A stretch of DNA of 64,000 nucleotides from NCBI GenBank assembly GCA_030544215.1, contig JARZZO010000011.1:22501-86500 (forward strand), in the 5' to 3' direction. This DNA comes from Zantedeschia hybrid cultivar (Eukaryota > Streptophyta > Magnoliopsida > Alismatales > Araceae). Both the position numbers and the translations under genes were made by a program. Of the stretch, positions 54,401 to 64,000 are shown in pieces; the stretch's first letter is position 1; every line of letters starts with the position of its first letter. The notes under the pieces are model-generated. The model was not told the origin of the DNA. It made no database searches and saw nothing but the letters and a program-made list of their open reading frames with translations.

Positions 54401-55192
54401 GCCCAGGCCCAGCAGCAGATTCAGCTCTGCTCTAGCAAACAGGGCCCAACAATTCTTCCTGGTAATGGGCCAGCCACCCTGCACGGTCAGCTCCCATCCG
54501 TGGGTAACGCTGATCAGCAGTGCACTAGTCGCCATCCCCCACCCCACGGATCGCCGGTAAGTTCTTCTTCAGGCCCAATGGTAAGTCTCAATACTCCCCA
54601 GACCTCTACTTCAATTAGTACTGCTATCATCCCTAATTATGTGGCTATCTCGGATCCCATCTCTCATTGCATGACTAACCTTGAAGATCCAACCATCCCG
54701 CTTCATGATAACCCTTTTAATGATGTTCTTTGCTCCCGCCCTAATTCTCTTTATGCCAGTGAGTTGCTTGGTGTAGTGGAGACTATTGCTCCGAATGAGG
54801 AGGCTGTCAACACCCCTCCCCCCATAGCTCGAACTTCTTCATGTGCTGACAAACAGGTTGTACCCTCTCCTTCCGTGCATGCTGAGCAGCTCCCCAATGA
54901 TATCACACACTCAGACTCTCATGGGGCAAGACACGCCTCCCTGCTTGAGGCACTCAACCTTGACAGCTCTGCTCACCAACGGGAAAATAAATTTCTATTG
55001 GACATTCAAAAATTTTCCGACTCATTCGCTCATGCTGATTTTCCACAGGACTCCAACAATTATGGCCGTCAAGACACTACTTCCACCTTACCTGCGCCCC
55101 AGCAAGACATCTCCAGCAGCCTGCTTTTGGACCAACAAAAGAGCACAAGGCTCACACGTGCTCAAAAGAAGAAAACTAAGTTTAATGGTTAA
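51467..55192 (+). pseudogene. E8 ORF1 with one nonsense codon
   Basis: ATG at 51467 (MAGPEGGGRPP). SFAQVIKDS, the DUF4283-like region and the CCHC knuckle (CTYC..VGHEVSAC, near residue 305) are intact. TAG at 52970-52972 (codon 502) interrupts the linker; the same frame reopens at once and runs to TAA 55190. The downstream part contains at least three Met-His ... PGVR-type modules and the conserved C-terminus (LEALNLDSS, QQKSTRLTRAQKKKTKFNG). A 501-residue product would keep the DUF4283-like domain and knuckle but lose the C-terminal block. Overlaps ORF2 as ATGGTTAA. Confidence 0.86.
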
Positions 55193-58100
55193 TATTCTTG
55201 TTTGGAATATCAGGGGAATTGGCAACTCCCCCTCTAAACGTCGTCTCGCTTCCCTCTGCAAGACCAACAAGATTCAAATTGCTGCAATTTTAGAGCCCAT
55301 GGTTCAGAACTCTTCTATGCTGGCTTTATCTCTCAAGTTGGGCCTCTCCCAATGCCTCTCTAGTGGTAATCCTCATGGTAAAGTTTGGATTTTCTGGCAT
55401 AATTCTATCTCTGTGGACGTGATTACTACTCATGCGTCTTTTATCACTGTGAAGATAACTGGCCCAATTGTCCACTATGTCACTTTCATTTATGCTAGTT
55501 GTCACCTTCAGGACAGAATCCATATTTGGGACGCTATCACTTCTCAGCCTATTACTGCCCCCTGGATGATTGTGGGTGATTTTAATGCTGTCCTTTACTC
55601 CCATCAAAAACTTGGCGGCAATGCACCACAGCATGTTTCTGTGAATGCCTTTCACTCTTTCTTACAGGATGGCAACCTCATGGACCTTGGCTTTAGTGGC
55701 ACTCCTTATACTTGGAGAAATGGTCAGCAAGGTACTTGTTCCATTAAAGCAAGATTGGACAGAGGTTTGGCTAACCCATCTTGGCTTTCCTACTTTAGCA
55801 CTACTGTTAGCCATTTACATCATATCAATTCTGATCATAGTCCGCTGTTTGTTTCTTATCATTGCTCTAATGCCCCTGGCAAATCACATTTTAAATTTCC
55901 GAGGATGTGGACTAGACACAGTGACTTCACCCAGGTGGTTAGAGCCTGTTGGTGTCAGCCTTTACACGCTTCCCCTCTTTTCAGGCTTAGTGCTAAATTG
56001 AAGAGACTGAGAGCCACTTTGAAGTCTTGGAATAAAAGTGTTTTTGGCAACATTTTTCAGCACATCTTGCAGGCAGAGGAGAAGGTTAATTCATTACAAA
56101 TCATTGTTGATAATCATCCTTCTGATAATTCATTTTCTGAGCTTTCTGCAGCTAAAAAGGATCTGGATGAGTTCCTCTTACGACAAGAGATATACTGGAG
56201 GCAAAAATCTCATCTCAAATGGCTCAAGGAGGGCGACCAAAACTCAGCCTTCTTCCACTCCATTGTTAATGAAAGACGAAGGAAAAACTTTATTCACAAA
56301 CTGGTTAACGACCAGGGGGATGATGTTACTGACCAAGATGCTTTACTTTCCATGGCCATAGCTTATTATCAAAATCTGTTTACTTCTGAGCCGCCTACTA
56401 TGAACAACAGTGGTCTTCTGCAGTATATTCCTACTATTGTCTCTGATGCAGATAATCAAGCTTTGATGGCTACTCCAACTATAGAGGAAGTCAAGGATTC
56501 GGTCTTCTCTTTAAGCCCTGATAGTGCCCCTGGACCTGATGGCTTTTCTGGTGATTTCTTTACCTCTTGCTGGGATATCATATCTGTTGATATTTATGAT
56601 GCTGTCAAGGAGTTCTTCAATGGAAGCTTCCTTCCTAAAGCTTATACCTCCACTCACCTCGTGCTAATTCCCAAAGGAGAGTCTCCTAATACTCTGAAGG
56701 ATTTTAGGCCTATCAGCCTGTGCAACTTCACTTATAAGATTATCTCACTCATCATATGCAAAAGATTATCTCTTATTCTGCCTGCCCTTATTTCTCCTCT
56801 CCAGGGAGCCTTTGTTAAAGGCAGAGATATGGCTGACAACATCTGTCTTGCTCAGGAGCTTACCCATAGCATCTCTAAGAAGGTCAGAGGACATAACATC
56901 ATTTTCAAACTCGACATGATGAAAGCATACGACAGATTGGAATGGTCTTACTTATTTGATGTGCTGCATAAATTTGGCTTCTCCCCCATGTGGATTAACC
57001 TTATCAGAGAATTATTCACCAACTGCTGGTTTTCTGTCATCTTCAACGGTAATGTTGGTGGCTTCTTTACCTCCTCTCGTGGTCTTCGACAGGGAGACCC
57101 TTTGGCACTCAGTCTCTTCATTCTTGCTGAAGAGGCATTCAGCAGAGGTCTTCAGCAGCTGTGTCACAGAGGCATTATTACCCCTTACTCTACTTTCACT
57201 GAGGGGCCTATTATTTCGCATCTCTTATTTGCTGATGATACCATTATCTTCACTAATGGCTCTTAAGGATCTTTACGCAGACTCATGGCTTTCCTGACCA
57301 TTTATGAGAGATGCTCAGGTCAAAAGATCAACACAAGCAAGAGTTCTTTCTACATTGCGGGATATACTCCTACTTGGAGAATCAATCAGGTAGCTGCTAG
57401 AGTCTCTATTCCTCACAGGGCTTTCCCTATCACTTATTTGGGTGCTCCTCTCTTCAAAGGAGCAGCTAAGGCAATATACTTCCATCCCCTCTTGGACAAG
57501 GTGAGAAATAGACTAGCTTCTTGAAAATCTAATCTCCTTTCGCCTGGTGGTAGACTGATCCTTATCAAGCATGTACTATCTTCCATTCCTATACATATTC
57601 TTGCTGTTCTCACCCCTCCTAAGAGTATTCTTCACTCTTTAGAGAGGACATTTGCTGCTTTCTTTTGGGGATCTACTTCAACAGGGATGCGTAGGCATTG
57701 GATCGCTTGGAAACACCTGGCTAGGCCAACCTCTGAAGGTGGAATTGGTATTCGTTCTCTTCTAGAGCTAGGGGCTGCCCTTAAGGTTAAATTATGCTGG
57801 AAAGTTTATTCTAAAAAGGGCATCTGGGGTGAGTACATCAATCAGACTTATCTGCACAGGCATCATATTTCTACTTGTCCTATGGTTGGTTCTCCTCATT
57901 GGAAGATGGTTCTTAAGCATAGACAATGGGTTCTTGACAACACCTATTGGTCAGTGGGCCAGGGCCATATTTCCTTCTGGCACGATGATTGGACTGGTCA
58001 TGGTCCTTTAAAGGATCACATTTCCGAGGATCAGTGGACTGCTATTGGTAATACCCAAGCTTGGTCGGTTTGCGATTACATCATGTCTGGTCAGCATCTA

Positions 58101-59318
58101 TTACACTCATTGCCTTCAGACATCGCTTCTATTATCATGGCTTATATTAGCACCTTTTCCACCCAACAAGACCAGGATAAGATTATCTGGAAGCCGAATT
58201 CCTATGGTTTTTTCACCACTAAATCAGCTTGGCAAGTTGTTAGGCAGCAGATACCTCCACTTTCCATCTCTAAATGGATCTGGTGTACTCAAATACCCAA
58301 GAAGATCTCCATCTTTATTTACAGGGCCCTTGTTCACAAATTGCCTTTTGACTCCAATATTCAAAGAATAGGTATTCCTTTGGCATCAAAGTGCGTATGT
58401 TGCTCGAAAGCCTCACGAGAGACTCTCAATCATGTCTTGGCCCATGGAGATTGGGCCTCCTACTGTTGGCGCTTCTTTCAAGATAGATGTGGGCTTACTT
58501 CTCAGATGAGCTCCTTTCACCACATATTTGGTTCCTTCATCACCCTAGCCTCAGGTACATCTCTTTACTCTTTTATTATGGGTATCATTCCTTCTATTGT
58601 TGCATGGTTTCTCTGGAAAGCCAGGTGTTCAGCCAAGTATGATGGTATCCACTCCCGTAAGGAAAGCATACTGCATCAGAGCCTCCACCTCATAAGAGAG
58701 CTTGCTGCCATGTATTCCCCAAAGTCCCCTTGTTCCTCTGCGCATAGAGCTGTACTGCAAGCAGTGGGGGTTGTGGATTCTTTCTCTCCCACGTTACAGG
58801 TACTGGTAAGATGGATGCATCCTTATACAGGTAAACTCAAACTTAACACTGATGGTTGCAGTAGAGGTAATCCTGGTAACTCTGCAGGTTCAGCTATTCT
58901 CAGAAATGATAAAGGTAAGTTCATAATGGCCACTTGTGCGTAATTTGGTCACACTCATAGTATCATTTCTGAACTTAAGGCGATCATTACCGGTCTCCAC
59001 ATGTGTCTTCAACGAGGTTTCTCTTCTCTTATTGTTGAATCTGATTGCCTCTCACTGATCACACTCATGACCTCTACTAATCCCACTATCCCTTGGATTC
59101 TTTTTCCTTGGTGGTTTGAGTTTTGTTCTCTCAGGGAAGCTATGGATCTTCACTTTTGCCATGCAGTTAGAGAAGCCAATAAAGCTGCTGATGCTCTGGC
59201 TAATTTCTCCTGCGACCAGCAAGTTGATAAAGTCTTCTTAGATTCTTCCGCTTTGCCTACTATTGTAAAAGGGGAAATCACTTCTGATAAAAGTGGTCTT
59301 CCCCACCTTAGGATTTGA
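55185..59318 (+). pseudogene. E8 ORF2 with three nonsense codons
   Basis: Start ATG in ATGGTTAA. All three stops are in the ORF2 frame. TAA at 57264-57266 replaces a CAA-type Gln codon after FTNGS. TGA at 57522-57524 replaces TGG in LASWKS. TAA at 58941-58943 replaces a Tyr codon in RNase H (CAYFG in E4). The endonuclease differs from the other B copies in detail (GDFNAVLYSHQK) but keeps SDHSPLF. RQGDPLALSLF and FADDTIIF are present before the first stop. Only EN plus most of the RT core could be made from this frame. Confidence 0.9.
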
Positions 59319-59524
59319 GGGGTTCTTTTTCAGGGAGATTCTGGGTTTATTGATGTACTCTCTCAGGGGTAAGGTGGCACGTCCCCCCCTTGTATCTCAG
59401 GGGAAATCACTTCTGATAAAAGTGGTCTTCCCCCCCTTAGGACTTGAGGGGTCTCTTCAGGGGGATTTTGGGTTTATTGATGTACTCTCTCAGGGGTTAA
59501 GTGGTATGTCCCCCCTTGTATCTC
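59271..59524 (+). repeat. 129-bp tandem duplication across ORF2 end / 3' UTR of E8
   Basis: Copy 1 starts at 59271 and copy 2 at 59400, both at GGGGAAATCACTTCTG. The unit and boundaries match E4, so the duplication predates the split of these two copies. Confidence 0.9.
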
Positions 59525-59608
59525 CAAATTTTTGATGAAATAAAATCCCAAGGGCCGGCCCAGGGTCCTAGTTAAATTCCTGGGTTTAAAAAAAAAAAAA
59601 AAAAAAAA
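59319..59608 (+). other. E8 3' UTR (duplicated) and poly(A) tract
   Basis: AATAAA at 59539-59544, GGGCCGGCCC palindrome, CCCAGG / CCTGGG stem, poly(A) 59587-59608, then CCCTAAA. Confidence 0.85.
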
Positions 59609-59807
59609 CCCTAAACCCTAAACCCTAAACCCCTAAACCCTAAAACCCTAAACCCTAAACCTAAACCCTAAACCCTAAACCCTAAACCCTAAAACCCTAA
59701 ACCCTAAACCCTAAACCCTAAACCCTAAACCCTAAACCCTAAACCCTAAACCCTAAAACCCTAAACCCTAAACCCTAAACCGAAAAAACCCCCCCAAACC
59801 CAAAACC
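59609..59807 (+). repeat. Telomeric repeat tract T8, (CCCTAAA)n with degenerate end
   Basis: Regular CCCTAAA to about 59781. About 26 bases of degenerate units without T (CCGAAAAAA, a C-run, CCCAAACCCAAAACCC) then precede the E9 leader. Confidence 0.92.
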
Positions 59808-59842
59808 CAGCTCTGCGTTTTCCCTCTTGGCCGCCGCCGGCC

Positions 59843-62800
59843 ATGGCCAGCCCTGTGGGGGGCGGCCGCCCCCCCACCTCGCTGTTAACCCCCCTCCCCA
59901 CTCTCCTGGTCCAACAGATGCCTCCGCACCCCTCTGCTCTACCTTTGACGCACACGGTTTCGGTCTCGGGAGCCCCCCCATCTGGTTTTGGTTCATTGAA
60001 GACTGCCACCGCGTCTTCAGGCAGACCCCACTGTGCGAAGGAGGCTGTGCCGTCTGCACCCTACACGAATCTGCCCACAGCAGAGTGCACCACGTCGCCT
60101 ACGGGCCTTTTGGGGTCTGGATCTCATGATGCTGTCGCCGGCTCTCCCAGAACGGTGCAGCCTTCTGCCGCTCCTTTGAAGGCCACGTCAGGACCTAACA
60201 CACATCCAGGCACCACGGGTCCGCCCACAGCAGAGCGCACAACACCTTCTTCGGGGTTATTGCCACCTGGACCTCATGATACTACGCCCCGGTATGATAG
60301 CTCTGACCTACCCCCCTCCAAGACGTCGCAGCCTTCCGGTGCCTCTTTGCAGGCCATGCCGGGTGCTTTTAAACATCCTCCGCAGCAGCCGCCACGCGAC
60401 CATCAAGGGCATGCTTCTAATGGCCCGGCTTTTCCGTCCTCTACTGGGAACAACCTCCGTCGGAACTTGCAACAGCCCCCCTCCTCTTTAATCTCCAAGA
60501 GCTATGCTAGAGTTCTTGCCGAGTCTAAAATCTTCCCTGAGCCTACGTTGCCTATCCATGCCCCTGCGTTCACCGATCATGGGGAACCGGCAGTCTTTTT
60601 CTCCACAGAAGAAATCGAAGCTACCCTGGTTCCTTTCCGGTATGCTCTTGTTGCAAAAACGCCCTATGGTCAGCCCCCATATCCGGAAATTAAATCCCTC
60701 CTTTCCCAACGGCTTGGCCTTTGCGGAGATTTTGTCATAGCGGCCCTGGATAATCGCCATCTTCTCATCAGATGTACAATTGAGGAGGACTACCTGAGAA
60801 TTCTTCTCCGCGAGAGGTTGCTCATCAAAGGCTCTCTCTTTCGGTTCTTTAAGTGGACTCCGGATTTTGAGTGTGGGACGGAGCCTCCTGTGGTCCCTGT
60901 TTGGATTGAATTCCCTGGCCTTAAAGCCCACCTGTTTCATGAGAACTGTGTTCGATCTATAGCTGGCAATGTTGGACGCGTGCTCCAGATTGCCCTCCGC
61001 ACTTCACAACTCACCAATGCAACTTCTGCGCTTGCCTGTGTTGAGATGAATGTTCTTGAGTCCCGACCTGGGCGAATCTGGATTGGCATGGGTGCCGCTG
61101 GTTACTATCAAGAAATTTTATACCCTCCGTTACCTGATTATTGCACTGCCTGCCATCTTCTTGGTCACGTATCCTCTTCATGCCGGCGGTTGACCAAACC
61201 TAATCAGCGCCAGCTTCTTCCTCATAATTCTCAGCCCAAGCACCAGCAGGTTTCAACGGCGAAGCAAGATGAACCGCCTGCGTCTGCTACCTCGAAAGAG
61301 CATGAAGCCCAGCCTGCAAAAGGTTTGGCCGATCGTCCCACTGCCCCCTCTTCTAACCAGGACACTTTTACCCAATCTGTCAATAAAGGCCGGGTTCAAA
61401 AGCAGTGGATTTCCAAGAGCCAACCTACTCTGGCGCCGATGCCTCTTGCCAACTCGTTTGCGGTCCTTCGTTCCAATTTGGAGGACCATGAAGCCTTGCA
61501 GGAGCCCTCTGGTTTCTTAAATAATTCCCATGTTACTAATGCTGGCAATGATAACTCTGCTGGGCCGAATTCCAGCGTCCCTGTGATGATGGGTGATGAT
61601 CCTCCCATGGCCAGGAGGACCTACCTTGCTGATGCTTCTAGTCTAGACTCCATGCGAACTGACACGCTGTTGTCCATGCCGCCCAATACCTCTATTGCCA
61701 CTGATCAGCCTCAGAATAATGCAACGCAGGCCTGCCCGCCAGGTGTTCGACAGACGTCTTCTTTAGTTGGGGGCCAGCGTGCCCCGGTTACAGTGCCCAT
61801 GCACACGGAGCAAAATCACTCGTTCAACATTATGGCGCCGAGTGTCAATCACCTTCCGTCCACGAGCGCAGCTGTGGTTCAACCGGCCATCGTGCACATG
61901 CAGCACTCCAGCTTGGTGGTGATGGAACCCGAGTCCATGGGGGGGAGCCCTAGCTTTGCGACAGGTAACGCACACGTTGTGCATGCCTTGGAGTCTGAGC
62001 CTACGTCGCCTCGTGCCGCTGTGCAGCAGGGTCCTATAATGACTATGCCGGAACCTACCACGAAAGCAACCGCCGCGGATGCCCAGCAGCATGGATCCTC
62101 GGTGTCCTGTAACCAAGCTAAACGTAATCAGGGATCCATACATGAGCCTCGTATTGCTGGGCCGAATGCTGGCGCTCCTGCTGGTTACTCTTCCCAGGCT
62201 AGTCCACCCATGCAAACGGTGCACACCAGCCCTCTCAACCGGTCGCCGGCTGCTCACTTTCCTCCACCAACGGACACACATGGAGGGGCCATGCTCACCG
62301 AACCTGAAGCCAAAGAACCCAGCATGGAGGAGAACATTGAAGCCAGGGTATGGCAGTCAAATTATGAACACCCTGTCCTTGAGCTGGATCCCCTCCAAGC
62401 TTACCCGCCAGGTGTTTGTCAAAAAGCCTCTGTTATGGTGGAAGGGAGTGCTTCCCAAGTGCACATGGCTCCAACCAGCATTCTCCAGCAGGGCATGGAA
62501 CCAGGTGTTTACACGAGCACTGTTGTCACCCCTCCGATCAACCAGCCCATGCAAATCACTAGCTGCGTGGCGATGGCCCCTCCTTGCGTGCCGTCTCCTT
62601 CTATGGGGCAGGAAATCCCTCCATCTGCAGAGGCTCTTATCGTGCATGCCTCCGCTCTAATGCCGATAATGGTTAATGCCCCTCAGAATAATATCACAGC
62701 CGTGGAAGCTTTGCCAGGTACGCGCCTTCTTAGTAACCCATCAGGTGTTCGTCAAATGTCCTCGGATGTTTTGCCCGCTGTGGAAGCTTTGCATGCCTCG

Positions 62801-63748
62801 GATGCCCTGGCCTCGTAAGTTTATGTAGGGAACGTCTTGCGGACCCTGGCCCAAGAAGCCAAATCGGAGGTTATTTTGACTACTAATGGGCCTAACCCAT
62901 CGCCTACTACTATTGGGCCGGCTGCTGGTGCTGGGGTGCGACTGCCTGTCATCCCAGTGGATGCTACCTCATGCCCCCAGCACCAGGAGTCTATGGTGAG
63001 CCCTTCTTCCAATTCTGCAATGCTCTTTACAGCCCTCACTCAACCTCCTTTAAACATTGGTTGTTCTTGTTTGCATGATTCAATGATGGCGGATCCACCT
63101 GGCGAGTCTCAAACTCGGCTGCAGCTGACTGCCAAACAGGCCATTATGTCCGAAATTCCTCAACAGCCTAGATCTGATGGTCAGGCTTCTGATGCTGGGG
63201 AACATATCTTTCTTATGCAGCAACAATCTTCTTTTGAAGCTCAGAAGCGCATGGAAGTCCAAACGTACCTTAGCGTCGAGAAACAGGTGTCATCTACTCT
63301 TAATATTCCATGCATGCTCAACTCGGAGGATACTATGATACCCTCTCCTTATTCTGGTTATATGATTCAGAGCCATGGTCCTGATCTTGTTTCCACTGAT
63401 GACTGTGATACAGCCCCTCAAGAGGCCATGGAAAACTTGATTACTCAATTGAATCCCCTTCAAGTTAAATCGTCTATAAGTGTCGAGAATCAGGTGATAT
63501 CCACTCACCATGTTCAGGGCGATGCCCCTGTTCTGGATGCTCTAAATTTAGAAAATCCGTCTCAGACTAAAGAGAACCAGCAATTACTTGAAATCCACAA
63601 ATTTAAACAAGCATTCTCTTCCACTATTAATGCTCATGACAATATTAATGTGGACATGCAGGATGGGTCCAATTTTTCTAGTTTGGTTCCGCGTAAGAGC
63701 ACAAGGCTCGCAAGGTCGCAGAAAAACAAAATCAAATTCAATGATTAA
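59843..63748 (+). pseudogene. E9 ORF1 with one nonsense codon and an N-terminal internal repeat
   Basis: ATG at 59843 (MASPVGGGRPP). The N-terminal segment is about 125 residues longer than in other copies and holds two related blocks of about 50 residues (PTAECTTSPTGLL and PTAERTTPSSGLL, each followed by an SHD/PHD motif and a QPS-A motif). Then come SYARVLAESK, the DUF4283-like region and the CCHC knuckle (CTAC..LGHVSSSC) near residue 433. TAA at 62816-62818 (codon 992) interrupts the linker; the same frame continues to TAA 63746 with QVSS, QVIS, LNLENPSQTKENQ, HKFKQAF and the basic tail. Parts of the linker match E2 and other parts match E1/E6. Overlaps ORF2 as ATGATTAA. Confidence 0.86.
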
Positions 63749-64000
63749 GTCTCTTGTTTGGAATATTAGAGGAGTTGGTAGCTCCTCCTCTCTTCGCAGG
63801 CTGATATCTATATGCAAATCTAATAGAATTCAAATTGTTGCTATTCTTGAGCCCATGATCAACAATTCCTCCATGCAACGTATTTCTTTGCAGTTGGGCC
63901 TCCATAAGTATATTGCTTCTAATATGGATAATGCAAAAATCTGGATCTTCTGGCATTCGTATGTGGACATTGAGATCTTGCATACCAATGACAATTATAT
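63741..64000 (+). CDS. E9 ORF2, N-terminal fragment (endonuclease start), cut by window end
   Basis: Starts at the ATG of ATGATTAA and is open for 86 codons to the window edge. It contains LVWNIRGVG and EPMI of the APE-type endonuclease and is close to E1/E6, with a few differences such as HSYVDIEIL for HSSVDIDVL. Integrity beyond the window is unknown. Confidence 0.88.
   Translation, partial: MIKSLVWNIRGVGSSSSLRRLISICKSNRIQIVAILEPMINNSSMQRISLQLGLHKYIASNMDNAKIWIFWHSYVDIEILHTNDNY

Larger units (their letters stand above)
51394..59608 (+). mobile_element. E8: LINE copy, subfamily B, 5'-complete, several stops; mosaic
   Basis: The leader is like E7. The ORF1 linker shares blocks with E4, E5 and E7. 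The ORF2 endonuclease region diverges from both E4 and E7; the RT region from about 56090 is nearly identical to E7; the 3' third from about 57300 follows E4, including the 129-bp duplication. It is the most damaged copy, with one stop in ORF1 and three in ORF2. Confidence 0.93.
59808..64000 (+). mobile_element. E9: LINE copy, subfamily A, runs off the window
   Basis: The start lies at AGCTCTGCG, just downstream of where the leader hairpin sits in other copies, so the extreme 5' end (hairpin) is missing or lost. ORF1 is complete apart from one stop. The first 260 bases of ORF2 are present and close to E1/E6. Confidence 0.92.

Noticed and set aside
54843..55185. Open frame upstream of ORF2 in E8 (also shorter ones in E4 from 23571 and E7 from 46812), suggesting an N-terminal extension or frameshift fusion
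   Set aside because: The extension is not conserved among copies and overlaps conserved ORF1 coding sequence in another frame. The ATG at the stop-start overlap is conserved in all copies and is followed at once by LVWNIRG.
1..64000. LTR retrotransposon or endogenous pararetrovirus
   Set aside because: There are no terminal repeats, protease or integrase. The ends are poly(A) tracts and ORF2 begins with an APE-type endonuclease.
1..64000. Host genes, tRNAs or rRNA between elements
   Set aside because: All intervals between elements are telomere repeats of at most about 290 bases, and nothing else is recognisable there.

Overview
The window is a tandem, head-to-tail array of nine copies of one lineage of non-LTR retrotransposon (LINE). 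All nine lie on the + strand and are separated only by tracts of the plant telomere repeat (CCCTAAA)n. I see no host gene, tRNA, rRNA or unrelated element. The repeat type, the ORF1 layout (DUF4283-like domain plus one CCHC knuckle) and the ORF2 layout (APE-type endonuclease, reverse transcriptase, zf-RVT-like region, RNase H) point to a flowering plant and a plant L1-type LINE. The species cannot be told from this sequence.

Layout: E1 1-6455 (5' end outside the window), E2 6660-13932, E3 14139-19449 (5'-truncated), E4 19741-28106, E5 28231-36112, E6 36145-43771, E7 43817-51240, E8 51394-59608, E9 59808-64000 (runs off the window). A complete copy has a very short 5' leader with a CTCTCT/GAGAGA hairpin, a long ORF1 (about 965-1300 codons), an ORF2 of about 1372-1379 codons starting at or just before the ORF1 stop (TAATG or ATGRTTAA), a 3' UTR of about 140-270 bases with AATAAA and a small terminal stem, a poly(A) tract, and then CCCTAAA repeats.

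All eight poly(A)/telomere junctions in the window have the same register: A(n) directly followed by CCCTAAA. On the other strand this is a cDNA T-tract joined to a TTTAGGG 3' end, which suggests target-primed reverse transcription from the telomeric G-rich strand. If the repeats keep native polarity, the chromosome end lies to the left and the elements have their 5' ends distal, the same polarity as the Drosophila HeT-A/TART arrays.

There are two ORF2 subfamilies: A (E1, E3, E6, E9; C-terminus ending HFRF or YFRF) and B (E2, E4, E5, E7, E8; ending HLRI or HMRI). Several copies are mosaics. ORF2 is open in E1, E3, E5 and E7. Only E7 has both ORFs open over a full-length copy, but it carries an 18-bp endonuclease deletion and a Gly-to-Ser change beside an RNase H aspartate. 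The other copies carry one to several nonsense codons or single-base frameshifts, so the array mixes nearly intact and recently disabled copies.

The notable system is a plant LINE family that appears to live specifically in telomeric repeats. This parallels Bombyx TRAS/SART, Drosophila HeT-A/TART and Chlorella Zepp; I do not know of a well-described flowering-plant counterpart, and novelty needs a literature and database check.
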